A stretch of DNA of 64,000 nt from Moringa oleifera (taxonomy: Eukaryota > Streptophyta > Magnoliopsida > Brassicales > Moringaceae). Every line of letters starts with the position of its first letter. The first letter of the stretch is position 1. Below, piece after piece: positions 26,048 to 39,800 of this stretch. Both the position numbers and the translations under genes were made by a program. The stretch covers positions 434,001-498,000 of the forward strand of contig JAJFZO010000645.1 in the NCBI GenBank assembly GCA_021397835.1, in the 5' to 3' direction. The notes beneath the pieces are model-generated. The model was not told the DNA's origin. It searched no databases and saw only the letters and a program-made list of their open reading frames with translations.

Positions 26048-29000
26048 TTAGGACACAGGAGCATTTTCAGTCAAAGATGACCCTAATTGGAGCATGAGAG
26101 GATATACAGGACTAAACTCCTTGTCTCCTCTTGCCCTAACCTTCACAGCGTAATCATCCAAAGTTGCTTTGATTCCTTTCCAGATCTGATCCTCCCCTTG
26201 AGAATCTAGCCACAAAGAATACTGCAGGGGAGTAAGTTTGTTCCTCTGTAGTGGCGACTGCAATTCTGCAGGGCCTCGAGAATAAAGATGGTGTAGTATG
26301 ACACTTGGGGGTAGATCCTGAAGAAGAGGAGATGCCCCCAATTGAGATGTTTCCAAGAAAATAAGTGGTCGAAAAGCTCGAAGAGCTCGGTAAGGTGCAC
26401 CTAGCTGTTCTACTGGGAACAAATTCTGACCCACAGCTAATTCCAGCTCAGCCATATCTCTAGCCATTCTCAGTTTGCCTGATTCTGAAAGCGGTCTTAC
26501 AAGGGAAGCATGCCGAATAAAGAAAATCAAAACCCGTGAAGCCATGCTCCTCACTAGCCTAGTCCATATGGTTTCTGCTCCTCCTGAGTTAGCACCTGCT
26601 GAAGAAGGCAATAGTCTAGATAGAAACTCACTACGGAAGTGAAGGATGCACTTCTGCAACTCTTCCATGTAAGGTGAAGCGTTGTTGTCCATGGCAGCAT
26701 CCATGCCAAGCGTACCAAAGTTCTGCTCATGAATTTGCAAGATGCAAGCCTCAAGACGGTCAATCATTGCTTGAAACAAGGACGTCACTGAATCACAGGC
26801 AACCCCGTATATCACACCCAAAGATGGAGACAACACTTCTGCAGCAATAGCAGGTAGTCCAGTAATCATAGATGATACGCGTGTATGAACCTCTTGTAGA
26901 TGCTGACACAATGCAAAGTTCCTGATTTGCGCAGCAGTTGCAGGGCCTGTTATTTGACGTGCTTCAGGACCAGTTGATATCTGCCATTTTAAAATAGCGC
27001 ATTTTAAGAAACATAAGCGCAATTCACTTGCATTATCACTGTCAGGATATCTTTTTTATATTTTTGTCACACTTTCAGGATATCTTTTTTATATTTTTGT
27101 CACACTGTCAGGATATCTTTGGTACTGGTATCAGAGAATTTACTGTACATAAAAGGATATCCAACTAATTGCACCACCTACAGATCTTTTTTTCATCAGA
27201 AATTGTACTACATAAAGATTAGCATGAAAGACTTACTATATCCTTGTATCCCAAATGTTTATAGCATAATTAAGAATTTATCAAATTCAATGGACAAAAT
27301 CACAAGTTTCACAAGTACTGTGAATGAGTTGACTATCTTGTTCTCTAAGACTTAACATTATTAAGAAAGAAACAGCTCAATCAGCATTGGTTTCAACTTT
27401 CGAACTAAAGATGTCAGGAAACATTTGGCAACATCAACCAATACTTGCAAACAGGCAACACGATCCAGAAAGCTGCTAGCATTAGCCTTTAAATGTCGAC
27501 CCAGTGCAATTTTAAAAATGTAATGAATCAAGTAGCAGGATGCATCACTTTGTAAGTATTCATCTGTTAGTTAAAAACAGCTTTTATGTTCACCTGTAAT
27601 TTGTAAACCAAGAATAATCTACAGCAAAAAGCTAAGATAACAGATTTTTATCATGGTAGCTAAAGTTCAAAGATGAAATTCCTAAACTAGGATATTGAAT
27701 ACCATCATCAAACATTAACTGAATTACACGAAACTATTGCCTATGGACCTGGACCGAAAGGTAATTCATGTCCATGAGTCATAAAAAGGATTCCTCAGAT
27801 GCAACATACAAGCAACACAGTCAATTAATAGACAACAAAATGGAACAAATAAAACAAGCATCCACATTAATTGTTAGACAAAGGAAAGTACCTGGTATTC
27901 AGCCCTTTCTGCAAGAAGGAGCAAGACCTTGCCGATTTCACGCAAGACAAGAAGCGTCAAACGACCATCCAACTGCACAGCTTCAATCTCTTCTTGAATG
28001 CGTGATATTATTCTGGAGATCTGTTCTTTTGAGGGCACACTTCCACGGCTGGATACTGGGAATATAGTATTCACAAGATCTGACAAGCGACCTAAGCAGA
28101 GAGCTAGGAAAGCTGTCTGGAATATTTCAATAGCTGCGATCATCTGATCCTTTCTTTCTGAACTGATGGCTGGTAATACCCCCTTGACATCCGTGTCATG
28201 TGAAATTCTTTCAAGAAGATTTTCTATCATGGTGATGAGCTTCGGATAACCCATTGTAAAAATCTCTTTGACAAAACTTGATGCAGTGAAAGTAGACTTC
28301 ATTTGGCTAGCAAATGCCTTCACAAGTGCCTCCCATACTCTCTCTGTTAGCATGGCATCACCCTCCTAAGCAAGTAATAGCTAATGTAAGCAAAAGGAAA
28401 TGAGACAAAATGACATCTAGTCATGACAAGCACCAAATATATCTTATGAAAAAACTGCGGTAGAAGTCAAAATGGAACTGCATATCTAATATCAAATAAT
28501 TCAATTTTTTGTTCAAACAATTGACTTGTGAGTAGTGTGTGTAGGGCAAACAATTGATACCAAGTATAGAAGCAAAATCCTCTTACCCCATCTCATTACA
28601 TTTGAAGAAATTCAATTTTCATGAAATTTACCAATATCCACATTCGTTCATCACGCATACAAAATCTTAAATCCATTGAAATTTTTTCTAGCTATGCCGT
28701 ACAGCTACTGTGTCATTTATCCTTAATATTTGATTTTAGATTTCAATTCAGAAGTTTTTTAAAAAAAAAAAACACAAAAAGAGCAATTACAGATACCAGA
28801 TCAACTTCATTTTTGCATCAATGATTTGCTTAAAAATGGAGTATCAATACCAATTATTGGCTTGTAATATTTTCTTTTTCAAAGGGACAAAAATTAAGAA
28901 TCACAAGAAATGTCATAATGTGATGTAAAAGATACAGCCCAGGACATGATTATGAGATGATACAACAACCTCTATCTACTTTTCCTTTCGGGTAGAAAAA

Positions 29001-32000
29001 GGTAATATGTATTATTTACTAGCACCAAGGGGGTGCAACCCTCTACACGTGTAGTTAGTTCCAATGGATTAATAATTCTATAGAGTCAACTAAATCCTCC
29101 ACATTTACAAAATGATCTCCCAAGCTCCGGAACCCAGTATACTAATCCAAAACTGACACAGAACCCCAATTGGTTTTTCTGTGTTGTCAAAAATCCTCCC
29201 ATTTCTCTCTCACCAAACACTCTCAAAAATTAAGTGAGGAATCATCCTCAATAGTCTCCTTGGTTCTTTACCACGTCCATGCCCTGCCCTGCCATGCCAT
29301 CAATTCAGAACCTACCGACCAGGCAGTTGCCCAGGAAAGATCCAATAATTTCAGCACTGCCGCCCAAAGTTGGCAAGTCCATGTACAGCTCAGTAGGACA
29401 TGATGCACTGCTTCTTCCTGCTCTTTGCACAAAAAACACCGATTCACTATTATCTTATCCCTCTATCTACTTTAATAGCATCTTATTTTGTATGATTATT
29501 AGCCTCTAACCAAATGGTTTGAACAAATTTATAAAGGTCAAGGTAAATGAATCCAGAACCGGAGCTCTACCCCATTATAAATCCTGTGTTGCAACCATCC
29601 TATTACAAAGATATATGAACTCCCAAATTGAAAGCCTAGTCTACCTTAGTTCTAAACTTCATGCAATCAGTAGATTCCAAGATCTGGTGCAAAATGCTAA
29701 AGTTCATCCAGATCAAAATTTCCCAACTATTGGCCATTCTTTCCATCACTGTTACATGCAAAAGAAAAGATTCGTATCCAGATGTTAAACCTTTCACGAG
29801 GGTCAGAACTCCAGTAATTGACTTCCTTCCTCTACCTCTGCTATTACGAACTAGTGCAAGTATTCTCTATGACATTTCAATTAAAGAAAGCTAAATTGTC
29901 AATTCCCTGTTGAATAGATATCTCTCTTTTTAACAAGTCCTTCGCTAAGGTTTAAAGTGTAGTAACCTTTGAGTTTAATGTAATACTTGAAAGTTATTTG
30001 AGAAATAACTAACAGTTGGGAAGGAGTATTTTTGAAATGCTATAAAGAATACTTGAGAGTACCAAGTTCATATCTGCCATTAACCACAACTGCAAAATAT
30101 TTAGTTGCAAGCACTACACACAATAGAAGGCAAGAAAACTCATCCTACACTTCCTTTAGGGTTCCCACAATAATCTCCAAGAAATGTCGAAGTTTATTTC
30201 AATGTCCATCCTTTTTCTTAAGTAAGATTTCAGTATTCACTCTTTAATCCTTAGGAAAAGAAAAGTTTGCAAAAGGAATTTTATTAATTTTATCATATGT
30301 GCTTGTGCATCTAAATTTTGTGTTATTAAATGACTATCCCTCATCAAACCAGTATACCATAAGATTTCCATAAAATACAAGGAATAAGTTGTTGCATTTC
30401 TAAGAGAGAGTCAGTGGTTAAAGCAAAATAATAGAATTCAACATTTTATTTTTTTCTCTAAACCACAAAAAGAATAGGAAGAGACATCTGGTACTTCCTA
30501 TACATGACACCAGAAGCCTATAGCTGGTGGAAAACAAATGCCACAGGAGAACCAATTGAAAGAGGGAACTAAAGGGTGAGTCTGTGATTTTAGTATCACC
30601 AAGAAATCCCATATTCCACACACATTGTTTAGGAAAGTATAAGAATAACTCATCATACCAAATTCTGCTACTCTAAAGCAACTTTCACATGTTGTGACTG
30701 CTCATAGTTCCCTCACTTGTGCTCAGTAACCAGACTATAACCAACCAACATAATATATCCAACTCTGCCGGAAGAACCTCATTTGGGTTGATAAACAATG
30801 GTCAGAAACACCCTAAAATCTCAGTGTACCTTAGGTAAAGCACTTTCAGTTGAGATATCAAGCACTTACTACTAAAATCAAATGAACATCAAGAACAATA
30901 GGTTCACTAGAATGAATGAATCATATAGCTCAAATTTCAAACTACAAGACTCAATAAATAAAGCTTCCATTTCAGCCAAGATCACTTCCCCATTTCCCAA
31001 AAACAAAATTCCAAAGCAAACAATCAAGAACAGAATGAGAGAAGTGATCATACCTTGATAACCTCATCAAGCAACAAGACATGAGTAAAGGGATCTCTTT
31101 TCTTGGACAAAACCCGCTGCAAGTGCCAAACCGCGACCACAATGGAATGCAACTGATCCATGCAACTTCCCATCCTCTGCCACAAGGCTTCCCTAGCCTT
31201 GGCACTGCCGCCAATCTGTGGCATGCCACTGCCTCTTATCCCTCCCGGACCAAACCCACCACCCGAATTGGAAGAAATAGCCTTCATATCCAAGGCCACG
31301 CCTATGCTCTTAACTGCCATACCTTTGTACTTGTTCACCAATTGCTCGACGGTGCCCCTCAACTCCCCGAGATTGTAGAACACCTGCAACCCAGTCCCTA
31401 CCTCGGCCTGATTCAGCCCCTCCATTCCTCTCTCCAAAACCTTCATCGCTTCGGATCTAAGGCGATCTCCAACGTCCTTGACCCACTTGAGCTCCTCGTC
31501 GATCACGTCAAGGCCGTGGAGATCGTACTCATGGCACATGTTCAAGATCTCAAAGTGGAGCTGGGCAGCCTTAGCAAGGTCGAGTCTGTCGGGATCCGCA
31601 TCGGCGGCAGCCATGAGATCTCGGAGCTTCTTGGATAGACGGAGCGCGCGGATGGAATGGGAGAGAAGCTCAGAGGCACTGTGAAGGTTGGAGAGCTGGA
31701 GGGACTTCGAGCGGATTGCATGGAGTGGGTCAGAGAGCTCAGATCGGACACGCCGCAGGGACGACTGGAGAGACGAGAGGGAGGAGCGGAGGGATGAGAG
31801 GGAGAGCTCGGCTTGCGAGAGAGAGGACAATTGGGATAGGAGCTCTTGGTGGCGGGAGAGAACTTCGGAGCGAAGCTGGGACTCAAGGAGGCGGATGGCC
31901 TGGTGGAGGTGTTCGGCGGTGGAAGCCGGAGAGCCGGATGAGAGAGCGGCGGAGGAGAAGGAGATTGAGGAGAAGGATGGGGAGAGGAAGGCGGAGAGAA

Positions 32001-32190
32001 TTGGGTCGTTGGCTAAGGAGTCTAAAGGGGAAGTTGTGGTCGCGAAGGAACTACTGCTGGAGGGTGCCGGAGGAGAAGAAGAGGATGGGGTTTTGAAGGT
32101 GGCGAGCCGTTGGAGCGGAGAAGAAGAGGATGGGGAGGAAGATGAGGAAGGGAGGGGGGATCTCTGTTGGAGAGTTGCTGGGGATGCCAT
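26048..32190 (-). CDS. COG5: Conserved oligomeric Golgi complex subunit 5 (COG5)
   Basis: Three exons on the minus strand: 32,190-31,054 (379 codons), 28,365-27,892 (158) and 26,980-26,048 (310 plus stop). Both introns are GT/AG and phase 0. The product is 847 aa, close to the usual plant COG5 length of about 830. COG5 belongs to lobe B of the eight-subunit COG tether, which captures vesicles for retrograde transport within the Golgi. Residues about 1-95 are a Ser/Pro-rich low-complexity leader, typical of plant COG5. Next comes a long helical region rich in Leu, Ser and Arg (about 95-175), then the conserved body, including LLLDEVIK at the exon 1/2 junction and EQISRIISRIQEEIEAVQLD in exon 2. 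Exon 3 is very conserved (NNASPYMEELQKCILHFRSE; SMASRVLIFFIRHASLVRP; LTPLQYSLWLDSQGEDQIWK). No defects are seen. Intron 1 is 2.7 kb and carries a LINE relic; intron 2 is 0.9 kb and carries a small tandem repeat. Confidence 0.95.
27037..27120. repeat. 33-bp tandem repeat in COG5 intron 2
   Basis: About 2.5 copies of a 33-bp unit (tcaggatatcttttttatat core) starting at about 27,042, 27,075 and 27,108. It lies just upstream (in gene orientation) of the exon 3 acceptor. Confidence 0.85.
29275..29456 (-). mobile_element. LINE fragment: reverse-transcriptase zinc-binding (zf-RVT) domain relic in COG5 intron 1
   Basis: On the minus strand a continuous frame reads NRCFLCKEQEEAVHHVLLSC and then WTCQLWAAVLKLLDLSW. 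This is the CxxC...HH...C pattern of the zf-RVT domain found at the C-terminus of plant LINE ORF2. Stop codons follow downstream. The fragment has the same orientation as COG5 and lies in its first intron. Flanking sequence out to about 29,060 and 29,900 may belong to the same insertion, but I cannot delimit it. Confidence 0.65.
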
Positions 32191-34550
32191 CAGTTCTGCT
32201 GTTGGATATTCACTGTCCAGTGGGTAATCGTCAGATTTCGGGGAGCTGCGCTTACTCTCTGATATCCATTCCGATCTGCAGAAGCATGCAAGATTCAGAT
32301 TACCAGGTTAGTCCACCACTCACCAAGAAAAAAAGATTTCCGGTTCTTCCTTGTCAAAAGCTCTATGTTTTAAACTGCATTGTTATACTATGTATAAATA
32401 GACATTTCATTTGATACAATTAAATTTGTCAGCATTCTTTCTTTGATTAAATTATTTTTCTTATTATTTTGATAGAATTAAAAATTATATTTCTCTTTAA
32501 GAAATTCATTTTACAAGCAATTCATTACTCTGTATTAAACTTCTTTGAAGATTATAGCTTTTAAATTTGTAATTTAATGATTACAATATAATTTATAGGA
32601 TGGCAAATATAAAGAAAAACATTTTAAACTATATTCATTTTTTAATTTAAATTATAAATTTGTTAAATTATATTTATAATATTTTGATTTGATTTAATTT
32701 AAATTATATAAAAAATTAAATTTTTAAATTTTTAAATTAAAAATTTTATGTAAAAAAATTGATTTAAATTTTGTTATGTACATAAAAAAAATGTTCAAAC
32801 TAAAATTATAAAGAATTAATTTTTGGAATTTTATATTATAATTTTTTAAAAAATTTTTATTAAAAATAACTAAAAAATTATTCATAATTAAAAAATAAAT
32901 TTAATATTTTATAATTATTTAAGTTAAAATTTAAATTAAACATATGTTCATCAACATGTTATTGATTAAACATACAATAGAAATTTTAACTGCACATAAA
33001 AAACAACTATATTTATTAAATAAAGATAATATATTAAGTTATTTTGTCGTTTAAATTTTTATTATATAAAAAATAATTAATGATATTTAATTCTGTGTTA
33101 ACAATTATTATTTACTTCAAAATGAGATTTTCAAACATTTCAAAAGTAAACATATAAGTGTGAAAAATCAAAATTTTATATATTATTTAATAATATGTAT
33201 ATTTTCGATAATGTGAATTTTAGAAGCTTAATTTGTATACCAATGCGATCTTTCAGATTGAACTCATTAGGACCTCAAGCTCTACAGTAAGTGCATACTA
33301 ATGACATGTGACTTTTGTATTTAACTGTTAATTAATTATGCGTGATTTCACATAGTTTAATAGTGTGATTTATAAGTCATCTCTAACCTCATATTAAAAC
33401 ACTATTCGGTATTAATTTTTGTGTCAAATTATCTTGAATGAGACAATGAATTAGCAACTTTAGATCACAAATTTGGTGTTTGGAATAATGGACCAAATTT
33501 GATATTATATTATTCACATCATCAAATGTTTTTATTTTTATTATTTTTATTAAAACTAAATAATTAAATATATAAATTATATGATTATAAAATTATATTA
33601 TAAAAATATTTTATTAAAAATTTTAAAATAAAAATAATTTTAATATATAATTTGATTTATTTGTAAATATTATTTTAATGATAATTATTATAAAATATTA
33701 TTAAAAATTATAATTACATTAGTTTAATAATTAAAAATAAAAAATTGATATTAAAATATTTAAAAAAAATACTCTTTTAGTTTCATACCCAAGATTGAAG
33801 ATTCCAATGTGAAAGATAAGAGATGTCCCACATATCATCCATAACCTAGATTCATCATATCTTAAATTCGAGCTCCGTGGCGCGTCTTAATGATGATTTT
33901 TTGTTTTTTTTACCAATAAACATGCCCTAAGTGGCATACTTTACTTTGATCAATGTCATATTGAAAACAATAATTGCAATTTTGGGATAAATTTTTACTG
34001 CAAAGTTTCTTATAACTTTTATGAAAAAAAAAATCAATAACTTATATATTATTTAGTAGTGTGATTTCTTGATGGCATAAAATTTAAAATTTATCTCAAC
34101 TATCAAAAATTAAATAATAATCAATCATACTAATAATAGAAGTTGTGATATTAATATAATAATAACAACAACAACAACAACAATAGTTGGTTATACTAAA
34201 AAGATTTATATTTTGTACAAATTCTTAAATTAAAATTTAAAATTTAAATTTAATTAAAAAGATACATTTTGATTTTTAATAATTTTTAATACATAAAATA
34301 ATATTTATAATTTAGTGATAGTTAATATTCATATTTTTTTGTAAAAATAATAATAAAAAATACATATAAAAAAGGTAAATTTATCAATTATAAGACAAAA
34401 AAAACTTGATTTCTTTTTTAATTTTTTAAGTATATTTATATATATAAAGTTATGAGGAATTTTTTTTAATCTTTGCGTGTGTGTATAAATATTTAAAATT
34501 ATTAATGAGACCATTTTCAGCTTTTTTTTAATTTCAAAAAAAAATCTTTA
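32191..34550. other. COG5 upstream region and AT-rich intergenic tract
   Basis: The COG5 leader and promoter probably lie in 32,191-32,400, with no obvious TATA box. From 32,440 onward the sequence is AT-rich, with blocks related to the dispersed MITE-like family (for example 32,630-32,990), and no gene is seen. Confidence 0.5.
34163..34183. repeat. (AAC)n microsatellite
   Basis: About seven AAC trinucleotides in an AT-rich intergenic setting. Confidence 0.85.
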
Positions 34551-35059
34551 GGAGACGACTTAATCAAGAGGGTAACACAGAAGGACGTAATTTTTTGAAT
34601 TTTTTTTTCTCTCTTAGTACACTTTTCTTATCTTTATCTTGCAGTTCAAAAATTTTCATTTTCTTTCAAAAACTAAGGATTCAAAGTTCAAAGGATCCAT
34701 AAAAGATAATTGCTTCATACTGTCAATGATATAAGGTAACACTGGTAATATTATCTTTCAAGAAAAAAATCAAATTCATTTGTCTGAAAAACTATAGTTG
34801 ATTATATTTGTGGTATATCCATTAAAAAATGATTTTTTTTTTATGATTTCTTATTATATTTCGTCTCACCATGCTCGAATAAGTTATCAAAATGTTAAAA
34901 ACTCTTTGTTAGTCTATGAAAGTATTATTAGTGAGATATGTTATGAGTTTGTTGTTGGCTTGTATGGATATAATTTTTTTTTTTTGGCAATGAAATGGAT
35001 GAAAACCTTTGTTATGTTGTTGACAAGCTATTGTATGTGACTAGTTTAACTATATGGAA

Positions 35060-36800
35060 GACATGACCATTCACTTAATATTTTTGTGTATTATTCATGC
35101 ATTTGAACATGTATCATTGTACTGATCATGTATTATTTTGAAATATCATGTGTTTTTAAATTGATTATGTATTATTTAAATTGATCATGCACTATTTGAA
35201 CTGGTTGTATATTATTTCAAATGATCATGCATTATTTGAAAGGTTAATACAATATTTGTTTTGGTCATGTATATTCGTGTTATACCATTTTATGTATTAT
35301 TTGAACTTATCATGTATTATTGTAATTGCTTATGTTTTATTCTAATCGTTACTTGTATTATGTAAATGGTGAAGAAAAGTGTTATGAGATATGTTGTTGT
35401 CTCTACTATTAAGGATGTAATAATTAATAACTACTTGTCTCTTAGGACATTGATGATGGTTGTTGATGTATTATTTAATTTACATGATGACGGACTTGCA
35501 TTATGTAGGTTTGAAGCTTGCTATTTTGTGCATTTACTAAACATGCAAAAAAATGACATGTAACTCCCAAATTATCCATCAGATGTTGGTAAGGCACAAA
35601 AGACCAAATTGAGGTGTGGACATATGCTAGAGCTAGTTGGTAGCAGGTCCTTTAAACCTTATGAAGGGCATGAGCATGCATATTCTGCTGGTGGGGTGAT
35701 TGTCAAATGAATGATATATTATCTTTTGCTAAGGATATTTAGAAAAAAAAATATGGATTATATATGAGTTATTTTTGGATTTATTATACTAAGTGAAGAC
35801 TAATTGTGTAAAGTGAAGAATTTTTAGTGTAGAGTTATTGGCTAGTAGGTGAATAATTAATATACATTGTAAGGAATAGCTTTTTGAATGTGTTAATATA
35901 AGAAGAATGTTTGTAATTTATATTTTGGATAAAAAATATGTATTATTATTTTTTTTTTTGACATGGTTTGTGGTTTGTTTGTGAGTTAATATAAATTTTC
36001 TATTTCATAGGCAACACCTTTGTAATTCATAGTTAGATAAGAGAAAACTATAGGACACCTGAGAATAATATAAGATATGTTAAAAATAAAAATATGATAC
36101 TTGAAAATAATATACGATACATGTTAAAACAATACATGATACCTAAAAAATAAGTTACAATACAAGATCTTAACAAATCATACCATTTTGGCACTTTGGG
36201 AGCCATTGGTAACGTTTTCTGTGGGAACACATGCTAAAGCAGTAACAATCCTATGTACTAAACTTAGTATTAGCTTTAGAACAACATTTTCATCTTGCAA
36301 CCAAAAATGTTTGAATCACATGCTATTTTGGCTTAAAGATTGATCTCTAAAACATTATCTAGTGTAGACAACTAAAATTTCAAACTACGTCAAATCAACA
36401 TTCACACATGATTGATTATGTCCATCAATTGAGCATAAATGATATATTTAGAGACAAACAATTTACAATCTCTATATGATCTCCAACATACTCAAAATCG
36501 TCCTTTGATTTCACCCACGTTTGATTCCAAGAAAAGAAAACTTGTATTTCATAAATTATATTAAGCTGAACAATCACACAAGTATAGATACATTAGAAAT
36601 GATACATGAATATTGAAAATAATAAAAGATGAATGGAGAAAACAATATATGAATAACATAAATAATACATGTATTATATAAATATTACATAACGAGTGTA
36701 AATAATATATGAACATCTGAAACAATACATGAACAATGTAAATAATTCATGATAACTTCAAATAATATATGAACACCTTGACTCGTACTTGGATATGTAG
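35060..36800. mobile_element. Putative DNA transposon with inverted arrays of subterminal repeats
   Basis: The left flank (about 35,085-35,370) holds roughly ten degenerate units around gatcatgtattatttgaaa, spaced about 20-30 bp apart. The right flank (about 36,575-36,790, with a few units at 36,040-36,150) holds the reverse complement type (aataatatatgaacatctga, aatacatgaacaatgtaaat). Opposite-orientation subterminal arrays are typical of class II elements such as MULEs, but I see neither a clear terminal repeat nor a recognisable transposase. The 65-codon frame at 35,366-35,563 is unassigned. The element ends just before the next CACTA element. Confidence 0.4.
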
Positions 36801-36848
36801 CAATCAATGGATTTAATTATATGCTAGTACAACTTTATTAAACACATG

Positions 36849-39800
36849 AAAAATCATAGGAAAACAAGCTATTTATGATAGTCAAGAAAATGTCATTATA
36901 AAAGATGCATAGAAACTTTATGACAATTAGGAAGAATAAAAAAAAAATAATGACAGTCCATGATAAATTGTCATAAGTTGATCGGGACTGTCATAAAGGT
37001 ACCTTAATGGTCATCCATGATCATCATAAAAACTCATTTGAATTTCACATATTCATGATGATTTTCATGAATGCCATAATTATGTTATTATTATTATTTT
37101 TTATTAATAACTTCACATCATATTTAGGATATTTTATAACTTCAGGCCGAGGTCCATATGCTATCCATTTCACTAAAAAAAAAAAAATAGATTTTGCCTT
37201 CGTATTTCAAATGCAACCTATGGATAAAAGTTTGATTAAATAATTTTAGTATTAAATAAGTAGAAAACATATGGTTATATTAAAGAAACAAGTAAGTATA
37301 TTTTCTCAAAACCAAAAAATAAAGATTCGAGTATGCTTATCTTGTAACCATTTGGATTATTTTGATTGATGAGGATACTATAATTTCACATACCTAATAT
37401 GCTCACTATTAATGAAATGAGATTAAGCTCATCTAGTGAATACATATATGTATGAAGTGTATGTTTTATAATCAAATTGTACATAAATTAGGAAGAGACA
37501 CACTTAATATATGGTTGGACGTCAAGTGAATGTAGTAATATATAAAGATATATTTGTTCTAATTCTTGTTGATCAACAGTAATAATGTGACCACCACCAC
37601 CTAATGGCTTTCCAACTTGAATGTGATATTCTTTTTTATGTGGGATACCGATTGGTGCATGTTAGAACAATAACCTTCACAAAATTCAAGTACTTCTTTT
37701 GTAATGTAACATTCCGTAATATATCCTTTAAAAATTATAGTTAAGTACATATTCTTTTAAAACTTTCATAAACTGTTCAAATGGATACAACCACCTAAGG
37801 TAAACTGGTCCACATTATCCATTTTTTTACAAGGTGCATCGTTAAATGCACCATTATATCAAAAACAAAAGGTATAAAAGTATTTTTTTGAATAAGTAAA
37901 GAGTTGCCATCAAATCTTATTGTAATTTGCCTAATTTTAAAATATTTACAACCTTACTACACAAAGTATTGAATAAGAAGCAAAATCTCATAATTGCATA
38001 TTTAACACATTTCAAAAAAACTGAATCAATAGCTAATGGTAAAAGTTGTTGCATAAGAGCACGGTAATTGTGAGAGTTAAGATCTTGAATTTTTAAAATC
38101 TGTTACTAAAATAAGATTTTTGAAATTCCAAGAACACTCATATGAAACTTTTATGTATGATAATATTTTACAAAACATCATTTTCTCTGATTTATTTAGA
38201 ATGTAACAAACAATTGGTAAACAAATATGACCAATTACAACCTTGGGAGCTAACTCTTTTCTTAAATCAATTTTTACAAGGTACAACAGTGCATTGATCC
38301 CATCTATATTATCTAACTATCCATACTTTCCTTTTATATTATATAATGTCATTAATGCAAATAGCTTAATTTATTTCATATTATCGGGATATAAAGGCTT
38401 TTTCGCATCTTTTAGTAAGTTCTAAAACAATTTAAAATCATCTTGACAATATTCAAATATATCATTGACCATGTTTATTATATTGCCAATATGATCATGC
38501 TTATTAGTTTCATCAAACACCGATTTTTCACTTGTGGCAAGATCTGCTAAAATACTCTTCTCCATGCCAAATCCATCTCTTACACCTCTAATAAATTCTT
38601 TTACTAAACAAATAATACTTCACTTTTTCAACATATTAAATTAGCACATGATTGACAAGGACATTTAACAAGTGTAAGATCTTCACAATGAGAAATGAAA
38701 AAAAGCAAGAAACTTATTTATGCCGTCAGAAAATTTCTTAAACAATCTATTCAAGTGCATTCAAGATTTATACATATTATATTCTATCCTATGATGACAA
38801 ACAAAAAGAAACTCAATTATTACATATGCTTATTACGTATGGAATACGTATCATGTAGAGCAATGTTATTATAAAAATAAGATACGAACATTGAGTTATC
38901 TAGTAAGAATAAGATAAGGAACAAATAAACAAGAAAAGAAAGTGGGAAAGTTAGAGGTATCTTGAGGAGGATTGACGCTATTCTTCAATCTTAATGAATC
39001 TATAAATTGTCCAAGAGAAAGGGTAAAGAGAGAAAGAGTTATTTCTTGGAGAAGGAAGTGAATTCATTTATCTTAGGGCCATGGAAGATAACCTAAAAAT
39101 GAATATGTTAATTAAAAAAAGAAACAAAAAATCTTATGTTAACAAAGATGAAAGATAGAAGCATAGGACTACTAAACAGAAGTTTCTCCTTTCATGTATC
39201 TAAATAAGCTAAGAACTTGACATGAAAACAAGAAACTATTTCTTTCTTTTTTTTTTTAAAGCATAAGAACTTGGAAGCTTTTTGTACGTATAGTCTATGA
39301 GAGCTCCAGCAATAGAAACAAGTTACATCATTAGTAGAAAAGCAATTAATAATAGCAATCATAATCAATAAGAATGAAGCCCCATTCAGATTAAGATATC
39401 ACAACTAAAAGCCTAACTTTATGATAACAATCAGAAAATATGCATGTGAACGCCTCTAGTTTTTGTTGGAAGGATTAGCCCATTGGTTTCTACTTTTAAA
39501 AACCCATTCACTAAATATTCTTGTCTTACTCATCTCATCCTGACTGAATTTTCTATGAGAAAAGTATTTTTTATGAAAGTATGATGGTTATATGAATACA
39601 ATCACAATATAATAATAATAATCTATGAAGAAAATATGTCATGCCCAAGTTAACTTAAGTTAATTCTCTATTGTCAAGGAGAATGTGCTTAGTAACATTG
39701 ATGAAAACCCAATTAGAAATCCATAATCTTATTAAATCTACAAAGACAGAGTAAAATTATATTTTTTTTAAGCCGATAAAAGAATGAGTAGCATTACATC

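Noticed and set aside
29012..29050. CTAG next to a hairpin (caccaagggggtgc), possible Helitron end on the minus strand
   Set aside because: The hairpin lies directly against the CTAG instead of about 10-15 bp away, and no matching TC 5' end was found.
31081..32227. Long plus-strand frames (185, 179 and 126 codons) over COG5 exon 1
   Set aside because: Antisense shadows of the Ser-rich COG5 coding sequence.
35085..35370. CRISPR-like regularly spaced repeats
   Set aside because: The units are degenerate, have no unique equal-length spacers, and the genome is plant; they are transposon subterminal repeats.
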